Shown one piece after another: positions 23,301-34,500 of a stretch of DNA of 64,000 nt (positions are counted from its first letter, which is position 1; every line of letters begins with the position of its first letter). A model generated the notes under the pieces. It was not told the origin of the DNA. It made no database searches and worked only from the letters and a program-made list of their open reading frames with translations. Origin of the DNA: Pelomyxa schiedti (taxonomy: Eukaryota; Evosea; Pelobiontida; Pelomyxidae); NCBI GenBank assembly GCA_020536535.1, contig JAHLWZ010000626.1, positions 61,397 through 125,396 on the forward strand, in the 5' to 3' direction. The position numbers and the translations under genes were made by a program.

Positions 23301-24463
23301 AATGGGGAATCTTTCCTACTGTATAACCTTTCCATCGAACTCCTTTTCTCAACTGAAAATTGAATAGGTATGACTAAAACCAAGTTCTCTCGGCTTCTTA
23401 AGGTGAAGTGTTTGCTGGACTGTTCCAGAGGTGGATTGCATTTGTACTGTATTTTTGATGACACCTTTTTCAGCAATGCAATTTTTGCACAACAATGATT
23501 TGATACACCGGGACTTAAAGCCGGACAATCTTCTTGTACAATTCCCTTCGCAATGGAACCGTTCCTAAAAGTAATTAGATGTGTTCATTGGAAGAGAAGG
23601 AATCTGTGAACTGCAAACTTACCGGTACCAGTATAAGAACTAACACAATATGAAATTCACACTTCCAAGATTTTGGAACTTCGAGGGAGATTGAAAGGTC
23701 ACAGGGAACACAATACTACACAGCTGGGGTACCTCTCAATAAGTAGAGATTTTTGTTTTTTTAATCCATGACCAGGTAGGAACACCTGTATATATGGCTC
23801 CAGTAATCCCCTCTGAAAGTTCTCCTAACAGATTCGCTGACGTTAAAAAAAGGAACTTTTGAGCAACGGAAAGTATAACAAGAAAGCTGATGTGTACAGG
23901 TTTGTTGATTCTCGGCACCTTCACAATCAACCCGCTTCCGCACCGATAACCAACTTTTTTCTGAGGAAAGACCGAGAAAAAGTTGGTCACGGTAACGGAG
24001 GGTGTTGATTTATTAACTGTGACATATGCAGTTTTGCTCTAGTGGCACATTATACTTTCGCTGAAAAGCAACCATTTTCCGAACTTGCCACAGCCTGGAG
24101 TGAGTAAAAAAAAACTTCAATTTTCACTGACCCAGCTCACAGAATTTATCGAGCTTGTTCTTGCAGGGCAGGTAGATATCTACCTTTTGGAGGAATTTGA
24201 AATTTTAAGTGTTAAATGAGTTACTAATCACAACAAACCTCAAAAGCGGCCTGCCACGGATGGCATTCCACACTCAATGTGTAAACTTATTGTGCAGTGT
24301 TGGAATCAAGAACAACAAGACAGGCCATGTATGTTTACTCTCCTTTCCTCATTGTCTCAAGCCCCTTTGTCTCCCAGCATTTGATAATATCACTGAGTAT
24401 CTCGAACAAGAAGTTCAGTACCTTCAACACCACCACAACAATAGTCACAAGCACCATCACTAA
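20400..24463 (+). CDS. Receptor-type TKL protein kinase with Cys-rich ectodomain and MSP-like module
   Basis: ATG 20400 gives a signal peptide (MSDQQPPTLILLCLFCFSLF). The ectodomain has a beta region, then Cys-rich repeats: 'GYCNCGCGAWDPDC', 'TTCNCDCT...DPDC' and 'DACNCGCGVPDPDC'. One transmembrane helix follows (IAAIVGGVVGGALGLALLMT, about 21956-22040). The cytoplasmic side has a 100-residue beta module ('LTFGLKGHHAPVGEALKEV' to 'TVSLTFKCTTIATVSF') like the MSP/ASH module before Entamoeba receptor kinases. The kinase domain is next: G-loop 'VGEGSFGVVHAGYW', Lys in 'KVAVKVLK', 'LIHRDLKPDNLL', 'DFGTS', 'GTPVYMAPE', 'KKADVYSFALV' and a C-lobe ending 'CWNQEQQDRPSFDNITEYL'. All catalytic residues are present. 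One intron (22934-22982) has a GC donor. The tail is His-rich. It probably phosphorylates Ser/Thr (HRDLKPDN favours that) in response to an external ligand that is unknown. Confidence 0.85.
22934..22982 (+). other. GC-AG intron in the kinase gene
   Basis: Removing these 49 bases joins 'GYW' and 'RGRKVAVK' in frame, as expected for this kinase subfamily. The intron begins GCAAGA and ends TTTTAG. No GT donor fits the frame. GC-AG introns are a known minor class spliced by the major spliceosome. Confidence 0.7.
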
Positions 24464-24676
24464 ATACCCACCTATGTTGTATTCAAAAAAAATTTACATG
24501 CATGTACTGGATGTTTCCAATAAGAAATCGTCCGGTTTTCACTAAAAAAATCATTAACAGCGGCGTCAGTCCATCAAAGGAAAAGAATCTTCATGCTTCT
24601 TCCCTTACTAAGGTCAGGTTATGCGAAAGCATCTAAAGAAACTTTGGTTTGTTAGCAAAAGCCGTGGAACGTCGAC

Positions 24677-27014
24677 ATGTCCACCACACGGGAAAACGCA
24701 GGGAGAGCCACAGTCGGGCACGACCACGAGCACCCAGCCATAGTTGTAGTAGCAAGTGTCTCCCCAGCGTCATTGAATGTCGATGTGGCCGAGGGCCGAG
24801 GTGCAAGCAATAGTGGGAAACAATTGGAATCTCCTGGAAGAGGCAGTGGTGATACTGATATAGTTGAGGAGAGTGAGGAAGAGAACGAGAACGAGAACGA
24901 GAACCAGAAACAGGATAGCGGGGACAGAAGCGAGGATGGCGAGAAGTTGTCTTGGCAGCACCTCAGTCTGGGGATCTGCATGTCAATTATCTGCATGTCA
25001 ATCTCGTTCATTGAGACCATGATTGTTCGCCCCACCTCCACAGTTTTTTTTTTTGGTCCGCAGCTTATTACCTTTCTTTCTTTTTTTTTTTTTGAAGGTA
25101 CCCGCAGTGCCAGTGATTACAGAGGCATACCCTGACCAATCTGAGTGGGCTCCTTGGGTGCTATCAATATATCTTATGACTGGAGGTATTATTTCTTCTC
25201 TTGTTCTCCTACTGACTGGTGATCAAGGAATTTCTACACCACTATTCACTGCATTCTCCATAAGGTTTGGATTTCGTGCTTCTTATGGACTCTGCCTTGG
25301 TTTCTATATCTTAGGTTGCGATTTTTACCTTGATGAGGCTGCTCACCCACCCAGGTTCTACTGGATGCAGTGTCTCCTTTTTGAGTTCAAATCTGGCCCT
25401 GCTGATTATCTCCAGAGGATTCCAAGGCTTGGGCATGGCAAGTTATGACATCAAAGAAGTTCTAACTATCCCAGACATCGTATATCCTGTGTATTTCCTT
25501 TGTTAATGCTTCTTTCCCAAAAAAATATGCAAATATCATGGTACTCAAACTTTTTTATTCCTTTGTACTCATGTACTTTAGATTGGTGTCCTTTCTGCCA
25601 TGTACCCTGCTGGTGCGTCATTGGGATTAATTGGTGGTGGAGCAGCTCTAGACTACATATCATTCTCCTATAACGGACAAAGCTGTGAGTGGGTTGTTCT
25701 GTTTTGGATTATTACACCCATCGTTTCTGTGGTTTGCATAGCAATTCTTCTCAGTGCAAAGGATCCCCCAATCAACGATGGCACTAACCAAGTTGATTTT
25801 ATAGGTGTGTTGTGTACGTCAAATCACGTCATTTTTCCCACATAAAACATGTACCCAAGGTGCCCTTCTTCTTGGAGTAGCTGTTGGTGCATTTCTTGTT
25901 GGGTTAACTTTGCTGGACCAAGTACTTCCCGAGTGGGGAGATGAAGGTCCCATTCTGCTCCTTTGTTCAAGTCCTGTGTTCCTGGGGATGTTTATTGTTT
26001 GGGAGTTAATCTTCAGAAAAGACAAGGCACTGATTCCACCTCGACTGTTGCTTGACAGGTTTGGTTTTTCTTGTTTCTCGTCCCAACACCTCCCATAGAG
26101 CCCTCTTCATTCTTGACTTCGCAATTTTTTCTGCCGGTTACAATACCTTTACACAGTTCATTGTAAGTTTCATCAAACTTGTAATACTCAGTCAGTTCTC
26201 ACTCCATTGCAGACGATTCCATCCTTCCTGAAAGAGGAGAACGGCTTTTTTGCAATCACAAGTTCCCTTATTGTTGGCCTCATTCTTTTTCCTGAAGGTA
26301 TTCCGAACTTGATTGTGAGCCCTTTGAGTCCTCATCTTGTTAAAATTTATGGTTTCCCTCTCAACTCACAAATTTCATCTTACCAGTTCAGGAGGTCCAA
26401 ATGTCTTTTTCGCATTCTTTTTTATATTATTTGTGTCAATGTTCATTCAATGTTTCTTGCATGAAACACTTGCTCAGGTATTTTCCATACATTTGATTGT
26501 TCTAATCCCACGAAGCTGATTTTCATACAAATACTCTCCGGAATTGGTTCAGGAGGTGTTTTTACACTTCAGATGATTCTCATTGCGGGAGCAACTGAAA
26601 AACACACTTTTATGGCTGCTGCAGGTTTCCCAAAAGATGCTATGACTTCTAACTTCAATTAGGTGTGGGCACATTATTCAAAATTATTGGTTCTGCTATT
26701 GCGCCTGTAGTGTCATCTGTGCTTATCAATGACTCTGAGAGTGCAAGGAGTGCAAGTGAAAGTTCATCTGTTTGTGTTTTGGTATCTTTTCATTTTACCC
26801 CTAACCATCCAAAAACCAGGGCTCATGGGAAGGTGAAATGGGCTATGTTTACTCATGGGCAATATCAGCAGGCCTGCTTGGTGTTTCACTGGTTCTACTT
26901 CTATTCTTGCCTCATCAGTTCAACCACTGCATCGATTTGTATCGCCGTGTTACACAGAAAAACAGTGAGAAACGAAGTTTGTTGGAGGATGAAAAAAATC
27001 CAACAAGAGATTAA
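24677..27014 (+). CDS. Major facilitator superfamily transporter (DHA2/14-TM drug-proton antiporter-like)
   Basis: ATG 24677. About 95 hydrophilic N-terminal residues contain a run of Glu-Asn repeats. The first helix is 'LSLGICMSIICMSISFIETM', joined across an intron (25025-25098) to 'VPAVPVITEAYPDQSEWAPW'. Helix 2 ('VLSIYLMTGGIISSLVLLLTG') and motif-A-like 'FGFRASYGLCLGFYILG' follow. Later exons carry repeated hydrophobic segments such as 'GVAVGAFLVGLTLLDQVLPEW' and 'GVGTLFKIIGSAIAPVVSSV'. The last exon reads 'GYVYSWAISAGLLGVSLVLLL' and then a basic/acidic C-tail ending TAA at 27012-27014. About ten introns are present. The pattern fits the fungal and bacterial 14-TM multidrug resistance group (EmrB/QacA type), which exports small molecules by proton antiport. 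The substrate cannot be inferred. Confidence 0.75.
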
Positions 27015-27167
27015 ATGACGAGGGGTGGGCCTGGAAGGAGGCACCAATAACCTTCGATTTTGTTTGGTTCAGTGCATTTTAGTTAGTAGTACTCTTCCAA
27101 CCGACCACAGGACCGACGAGTACGAGAGTCAGCTTCCGAGATTCATCAATCCCACAATAGAACGCCG

Positions 27168-29226
27168 ATGCAGGGCAACAACACGCAAGGTACAGCCCGC
27201 GGCGCGACGCAGGGGGACGACGGCGGCCAGCAGCAGCAGCACCACAGGCAGCCTCCCGAATCGTCCCCGCCGTCGGTGGGTCTTAGCGCCGCCACCAACC
27301 TCTCGTCCCTCCTCTCTTCCCTACTGCAGCAGCAGCTGCACCAGCAACAACAGCAGCAGCCGTACGCGGCGCCCTCCTCCTCGACCCGCGCCCCCGCAGC
27401 CCCTGCCGCCACCACCCCCGCTCCCACCACCACCGCGACCACGACCACTACCACTACCACCACCACCAGCAGCAGCAGCAGCAGCAGCAGCAGTACAAGT
27501 ACAAGCGGGGGGGCGGTGGGGCGGGAGGCGGCGAGCGCCTGCGAGGGGAGCGAGGAGGACCAGGTGGCGATAACGATCGACGACCCCACCGCGTCCACGT
27601 CTGCGTCCGCTGCTGCTCCCCCCGCGTCGCCGCCGTCTTCGTCTTCGTCTTCTTCTTCTTCGGCTTCATCTTCGTCTTCTGCCTCGACGATTGTGGCCAG
27701 TGAGCTGCTGAGCTACCTACTGCAGCGGCCGCAGCAGCAGCAACAGCAACAACTGCCGATTCCTGCCACGCAGCCCACTGGGGGCGATGCGCCTGACACC
27801 GGTGGTGCTCACGCTCACGATCATGACCACGCCGACGCTGCTGCTGCTGCTGGTGGTGGCGGCGGCGGCGGCGCGCAGCAGCAGCAGCAGCAAGGGGCTA
27901 ATGAGGAGGACTGGAACCCGTTCTTTGACCAGGTCTCGCAGTTTTGCAGCGAAATCCTTGCTTTTGTACTTGTGGGGCTCATCGTTTTGGTTTTCCAGTT
28001 CAAATTTGGTACACCAATACTCCATTGGCAAAATGGTGCTTATTCCTTGTACTCGACAGGATTCCTGGTGGCTTTGTGGATGACAGTTCTATCCACTAAC
28101 TTGAATGGAACAATAAAACATGAAGTTGCTCTCAAGGTTTGCAACTGCACTTTTAACGATCTTTCCTGATATTTAAAAAAAAAAAGGACAAATGCCACTG
28201 GCTCATGCTGTTTATAGTTATAGTTGTCAGTGCTGTTCATTGTTGGGTCCCCTATGTATTAAAATACACCTATGGATATTCCTTAATGAAAGTCTGTAGG
28301 TTCTCTTTGAGGAAGAGGAATTATGGAAAGCGCTGAGTTAGTACAACTACATTCTGATTTATCTCAACTCCATATAGTTTTCTTACTTCCCTACGAGCCT
28401 AAATACAACTTTGCCACAACTGTTTGGATCGTTCTTATCAATGGTATTTCGTAGTTCGCTCTTTTACCTTCTTTCCCTGAAGTACATACAAGACTTTGTC
28501 ATCAGATTCGCCACGATGGGGATGAAAGCTATTTTCATCCTTCTTTTACATCGCCGGCGGCAGCACTTAACACGCAACTTACAAATCTACAATGCACTTG
28601 AGGCAACCTCCAGATTATACAGATGTCTAGTCATCACTGGTAAACACCCGTACATTTTCCTTCCTCTAATCTCGTTAAGCAATGTGGACCCGATATTTTG
28701 CTATTAATATATGGGGCATAGATAGCATATTCTTTTCACTTGCTGTTTCTCTTATGTATGTGGATCCTCTCGAGGTCATTTGAAATTAAAGCTGTGCACA
28801 GATATTTATCCTTGAAACTCTGTGGTCTTTTCCCCAGACAAAAGGAATGTCTCACTGCTTTCACACAGTGTTTTTCATCCTCTTCAGCTTTTGGATCGTA
28901 CGTCCTGAACAATGAACTTTTTTTTTTTTTCCTAAGGTTTTCTTCAGGGCACCCACGGCACAAGAAATCGAAGCAACTCGCGTGTGCCCAATTTGTCAGG
29001 ACACCCTAACAAGACCGCTTGCTTTGCAATGCAGACATATCTTTTGTGAAGACTGTATCACAGAGTGGTATGTAGTGTTTGATGGTACCTTGGCACTCAT
29101 TTCTATTTTACTTTTCCCAGGCTTGCATCACAGAAGAGCTGCCCTATGTGCCGCCGTTTTGTGGAATATGGCGCCTTTGCCACAAGCTACAATGGGCACA
29201 CAGCACAATTGATTTGTTTGGTGTAG
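27168..29226 (+). CDS. RNFT1/2-like membrane-anchored RING E3 ubiquitin ligase
   Basis: ATG 27168. The first exon is a GC-rich 250-residue low-complexity head (poly-Gln, poly-Ser, poly-Thr, Ala/Gly runs), with an acidic 'DQVAITIDDP' patch and a His-Asp run. Then come at least five hydrophobic segments: 'EILAFVLVGLIVLVFQF', 'GFLVALWMTVLST', 'LLMLFIVIVVSAVHCWVP' and others over 28140-28700. The C-terminal RING reads 'CPICQDTLTRPLALQCRHIF', 'CEDCITEW' and, across a 61 nt intron, 'LASQKSCPMCRRFVEYGAF'. This is the RING type seen in RNFT1 and RNFT2, ER-membrane E3 ligases that ubiquitinate membrane proteins for degradation. The real stop is TAG 29224-29226; reading past the intron in the unspliced frame is misleading. 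Substrates are unknown. Confidence 0.8.
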
Positions 29227-29466
29227 TTGTAAATTTCATTCGCAAAATTTTGAACATAACCAAGAGAAAAAGGAGTTATTTTTTTAGGAAATGTTCTTCA
29301 TTTGCTCAGTTTGCCTCGTGCACACGTCGTGCAGAGTCAATAACAAATGGTGGAACCAATCATGCTAGACTGGCAGGTATTGTATTTTCTTTATTGACTT
29401 AGAAAACTTTGGGGTACGAGAAGGGACTTGGTGTCAAAACTGAGACAGAGAAAGTGCACGTTTGCC

Positions 29467-31286
29467 TCAAAAATTGGTGTAGAGGGAGGAAGGAGTGGGG
29501 AAGGGGTCTTCTCTGGATAGAACGAGAACAGCGTGTTGATGGGACATGTATCCTTTAATCAGCTTGTTGTAAATCAGGTTGGCAATGTGACACTCCAGGT
29601 GGTCTTTGTCCACCTCAGTGCACGAGTCCCAAACACTTACAGCATCAGCAGGCTTAACAACTGGCCGGTGTGTGGTGGAATATCTCAGTGCGGCTTCAAA
29701 GACTCGGAGGAACATTTTGCTCTCCCGGCCACTTAGAACCCAGCACTTTCGGAACAGGGTGCGCATGACCATGCACTGCAGCTGCTCCAGCACAAGAAAC
29801 ACTCCTTTTCTGACAAACAGGTCCCCATAATCCTGGAAAGCCTGGAGCATCAAGCACAGGTCACCAGTTCGGACGGCCTGCACAATATCTGTGTAACAGT
29901 CCAGGCCGTGTGTCTCAAGTAATCCACGAGGTGGCATTTTCCCATGAAGCATCATTACTGGTACGAGGTAGAACAGAGACATCCTCCGGTTCTTCTTACT
30001 ACTTTCGTGGCAGTTTGTAAAAGCAGTAAACAGTAATTTCTCTGCAATCGGGTATTCCCCATCAAGGAGAGCAGAGCGACCTCTGTAGAATTGGAAGCAC
30101 ACATCCTATTTGATGTGTTTAGAAGCTATTTTCGGTCACACAGGAAAAAAAAAAAAAAACCGAGATTATGTACTTGTATCCACAGATTATTAATATTAAT
30201 GATATGTGTGCATTCACACACGTGTGTGAATGTTTAAAACATGTACATCAGATTTGTGAAGAGATGGCACTCCGTTTGTGTACTTGTCAAGAGTTTTCCC
30301 CAGACGATTTCTCAAGGCAGTTAAACCGAGTCTCTGGAAAATTTATGATGAAGTATTAGACCAAATAGGAATATTGAGGAATGTGTAAGTGCACATACGA
30401 AGTAAATTTTGAATAGGTGATTTGAAAGTGGAAGAAGTGCGGCCGTCTTGGACGATGCGGCATCAGTTTTTCTGTCAATCTGGCAAGTCTGCAAACAATG
30501 CGAGATGATTCTCGCTGCATCACTCAAGTAAGTGTTTTTATTTGCCTTTCTGACAACTTGGACTTCCGAAGCAGAGGATGCAGATGTAGAAGTGGAAGTG
30601 GAAGTGGAAGTGGCAGTCGAAGTGGAAGTGGGTGTAGAAGTAGAAGCAGATGGAAGCGGGGAAGCGTTGGCGGCGGCAGTTTCCTCCAAATCAGCGGCTC
30701 TGCCCAGCAAGCGGAGGTCGGCGATCGATGTAAGGAACGCCGGCATGGCCCACCCGTACCCCTGGCTTCCCATAATGTCGTTCAGCTGCTGCGCCACCAC
30801 CGTCTGGTGCACGTACGCCACCCCCAGCGCCAACTTGGCCTTGCCCGGCCCCGACGCCGAGGACGCCGAGGACGACGCCGACGAGGCCGGGGGGGACTTG
30901 GCGTGGGCCAAGATGCACATGCAGCAGAGGACGTGCTCGGCGCAGGCGCGGGCCAGGGCGGGCTCCATGCGGGCGGAGAAGAAGGCCAGGACGGCGTCGC
31001 TGGCGGCGGGGCTCGGGGGCACGACGCCGTGGGCCGCCGCGGCGGGGGAGGCGGAGGCGGAGGGGGCGGAGAACTCGCGGGGGAAGCCCTGGACGGAGCG
31101 GGCGCTGGAGTCGATCTGGCGGAGGCGCGCGGCGAGGGGGGAGGAGGCCGGGGCGCGGCGGGCGGCGGCGCCGACGTCGCCGCCGTCGGCGCGGCGGTCG
31201 ATGGGCAGGGACAGCACGGCGGCGAGCTGCTGCCCGTCCATGTTGTCGTTGGCTTCCATCACCTGCTGCGCGATGTTGTTCATCAT
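29467..31286 (-). CDS. PCID2: PCID2/Thp1-like PCI-domain subunit of TREX-2 mRNA export complex
   Basis: ATG 31286 on the minus strand. Exon 1 (about 31286-30406) begins 'MMNNIAQQVMEANDNMDGQQ', has a long Ala/Ser/Thr-rich insertion, then 'CLQTCQ' and 'LSNHLFKIYF'. Exon 2 (about 30342-30260) reads 'RLGLTALRNRLGKTLDKYTN'. The last exon (about 30110-29467) carries the PCI domain: 'RGRSALLDGEYPIAEKLLF', 'FTNCHESSKKNRRMSLFYLV', 'HGKMPPRGLL', 'VFLVLEQLQCMVMRTLFRK', 'IANLIYNKLIKGYMSHQHA' and 'LSREDPFP'. These match PCID2/Thp1 segment by segment. In yeast and animals Thp1/PCID2 pairs with Sac3/GANP and Sem1 at the nuclear pore and binds RNA for mRNA export. The inserted repeats (for example Ser-Thr tandem codons near 30590-30650) are unusual. 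The intron between exons 2 and 3 is about 150 nt. Confidence 0.85.
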
Positions 31287-31578
31287 ATCCGTGGCCTTTT
31301 TTTATTTCAACCTGTGTGCACAAGTATCTGTTGTTCTCTCCAGGTTACGACGAACCTCAACAGCTCATAGTGGTGGTTCTCGTGGATTTTGTACTGAGTA
31401 GGGAGGTTGCCTCTCAGTACAGAGCTTCCTGGAACACTGATGGATTTGTGGCTTCGAAAAGGAGGGGAAAAAAAATAAAAACTTGGAAAAACTAGTTATG
31501 TCTTGGATGTGCTTGCCTGGGTGATGGCGAAAAACCAAAACATCAAGACTTTATCATTTCTCCATTTTCTTCCGACCA

Positions 31579-34500
31579 ATGCAGTCCCCTACACAGACCG
31601 CCACCGGCGTCGGCGATGCGCAGCTCTCACAACAACCCCGAGCATCCCGTAGGCCCCCACGTCCCATGTCTCAATTTGGTCCACATCAGACGATTGTCAC
31701 AAGAATTCGCGAGATCTTGGGCCAGTACCCTGCTGATCACCAGATGCTTTTTGTGTGTCACCCTCCTTCTTCAGCTATTAACTTCCAAGTAACTCTTTAT
31801 TTTTCTTTGTTACAGGAGTTATTACAAAATGCCGATGATGCGGGTGCCACTATGTTGAAACTAGTTCTTGATGAACACCACTACAGTGGGTCTTTTATTT
31901 TATTTTAGTTTATTTTGTAAATGCTATTACCAGGATTCCCTGTGGACTCTGTGGCAGCACTAAATGGGTTGCAAGAACCTGGCCTCGTGGTATTCAACAA
32001 TGCCCAGTTCACCCAGGAAGACATAGAAGGAATTCAGAGTATTGGTGACAGTGTGAAAAAAACCAAAAGTGAGAAAATTGGCCAGTTTGGCATTGGATTC
32101 AACAGCATGTACCACCTGACAGACACCCCATACCTACTATCTGCTGATTTTGTTGCTGTTCTTGACCCCATGCCAAAATTCTGCAGCAAATACAGTGAAC
32201 TTCCTGGTGCTCGCTTTTCCCTTACTGAACTGACTGCCCCTGAAAATGACTATAGTGAGTTGCTTCAGCCATTCTGTGCTCACCTGTTTGGGCTGAACAT
32301 ATCTTCTGGAGTGTGTGAGGGCACTGTGTTTAAACTTCCCTTGCGGACTTGTTGTGAAGAGGGTGTGAGCAGAGAGGTGTTTTCCACTGGCAGAGTAAGG
32401 GAGCTCTTTCGCACATTTATTGATGCAGCCCCACAAGTGTTGTTATTCCTGAGGAATGTGCGCACTGTTGAAATTGGAGTGTTGGAAGAAAGGTCTGACA
32501 ATATACAACCATTTGCAATTGTGTCAAAAGATATCCAACAACCACCACCTTCTTGTGGTACACTCCTTACACTTACATCTTCTCTTACAAACCAATCGCC
32601 TTTGAGCAGACAGTATATTCTCCATCACAATACTTTCAGTGGAGACTGCATTGAAGTCTCTTCTGTAATGGAAAAACTTTTAAAAGCGAGTGTCACTGGG
32701 GAAGTCAGGGCTATGGCCTTTGGGGGAATTGCTGTTCCCCTCCCTTACTCAACATTGCCTCACCCGGGAACAGAGGAGTTGTTGGGTGGTGTGAGTTGTT
32801 TCTTGCCCCTTGCCAGATGCAAGAGCCTGTTCAATTTCATTGTGAATGGTGCCTTTGAACTCTCTTCATGTCGACGTGATCTTCTGAGGGAAAGAGGCCC
32901 AAAAGCAGAGTGGAACTTGATGATTCTGAAGAGCGTTGTTGCACCACTTGTTCCGCAGGTTCTCAGCGAAGTTGTCAAGCATTGGCCTCCTGGAGTTCCA
33001 TTTTCCACCCTGTGGGAATACCTTCCAAGCCATGACGTGGCTGGGGAGCAATGGACTCCGTTCATAAAATCTGTCTACGAGTGCATCAGTTCGCATTCCA
33101 ACACGTTCATGGTTCCATCCTGGAAAGAAACCTGGATTCTGCTCTCTGATGCTATTGTCATTTCACCAACAAAAAGGAACAACCTCGAACAATCATCCTC
33201 CCTGTCAGTGTTGTGTGAAGCACTTGGAGACACAGCAGTGTTTGCCCCAAACCACGTTTGGGTGGGCTTTTTCGGCAACAGCAATAACAACACGACCAGC
33301 ACCACCCCAACAGGAGCAGGAGGAGTGACAACACTAAGCAGCAGCAGCCTGCGTGCAGCACTCAAGAAATCCAAGTTCGTCCCGCCCAACGCACAGCACG
33401 CCGGGATCTTGCTTGAGATGTGCCTGGAAGATGAGAATTTCTCCGAACTCACCGGGTTGCCCCTCGTTCCCTTGCTCGATGGGAGGATGTCTGCATTCAA
33501 CAACGGTGAAAGGAAGCAAATAATCTGCAAGACCAAACTCCAACAGGATGTGATCAACTTCCTGGAACCATCATCTGTTGTGGACACAGAATCACTTCCC
33601 CAGAAAGTCACGGTTGTGTTGCAAACAAGGTTCAAGGAGTTGAACCTGATCCCATTTTCCCTCGAGCACTTGGCAACCCTCTTGGAACGCATCAAGGGTG
33701 TGAGAGCATCACCCCAACCAACAACAACAGGAAACAACAACCACCTGAGTTCACTCAACCTTCCTGATGGTTTCTTGGAGAAGTTCTGGGATCTTCCTGA
33801 CGATGACACGTGGCACAGATTCAACGATTTCCACCTCGTTCCCGTTGTTGGAGGGAAACTTTGCACACCATCGTCAAAGCCCCTTCTCGTCGAACAACAA
33901 GCGAACATGGAATCGGTCACTACGCTGGCACAAGTCACTGAAGAGCACGGCGTTTTCTTCTCCGCCTTGCAAGGCAGTTTCACAACGTTGAGGAAGAACC
34001 TCACACCGTTTTCATGCCAGTCTCTGGCAAGGGCTCTTTTGCCAGTGGCACAACTGCTGTGCAGTTCACCACCACAAAACCTCAGGTCTGTTGCAACGTT
34101 CTTCGAGGAACAACTGTCCAACTCTGACTGCAACAATGTGGAGACGCAGGAAACTCTGCTGAGGCTCCCCCTGTTCAAGTTGTCGTCGGGAGGATATCAC
34201 GCACTCTCAGATCCGAGGTTCAAACTTGGGCCAAAAGGTGTTGACGCACGTCTCCTCCCAGCAGAGTACATCTGCGACTCGGAGTCTGGCCAGTTGGCGG
34301 AGCGACTTAAAGTTCTCAGAGTGTCTCTTTTGGACTTTTACATGTATGTCGTTCTCCCAAGCTTCCTCACCATGGACACCAACCTGCGCGAGAAAACTGC
34401 GTTGAAGATCCTCGAAGCGGACTTCCATATTTTCAAGAGGGAGCATCTCACCACTTTGAGTCAGGTTCCTTGGGTCACTGCTGACAACAATGAGCCCAAG

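Noticed and set aside
30498-31401. Long plus-strand open frames of about 290 codons over the PCID2 gene
   Set aside because: They are the GC-rich, repeat-driven shadow of the minus-strand exon. They encode Arg/Gly/Ala repeats without a domain and lack intron logic.
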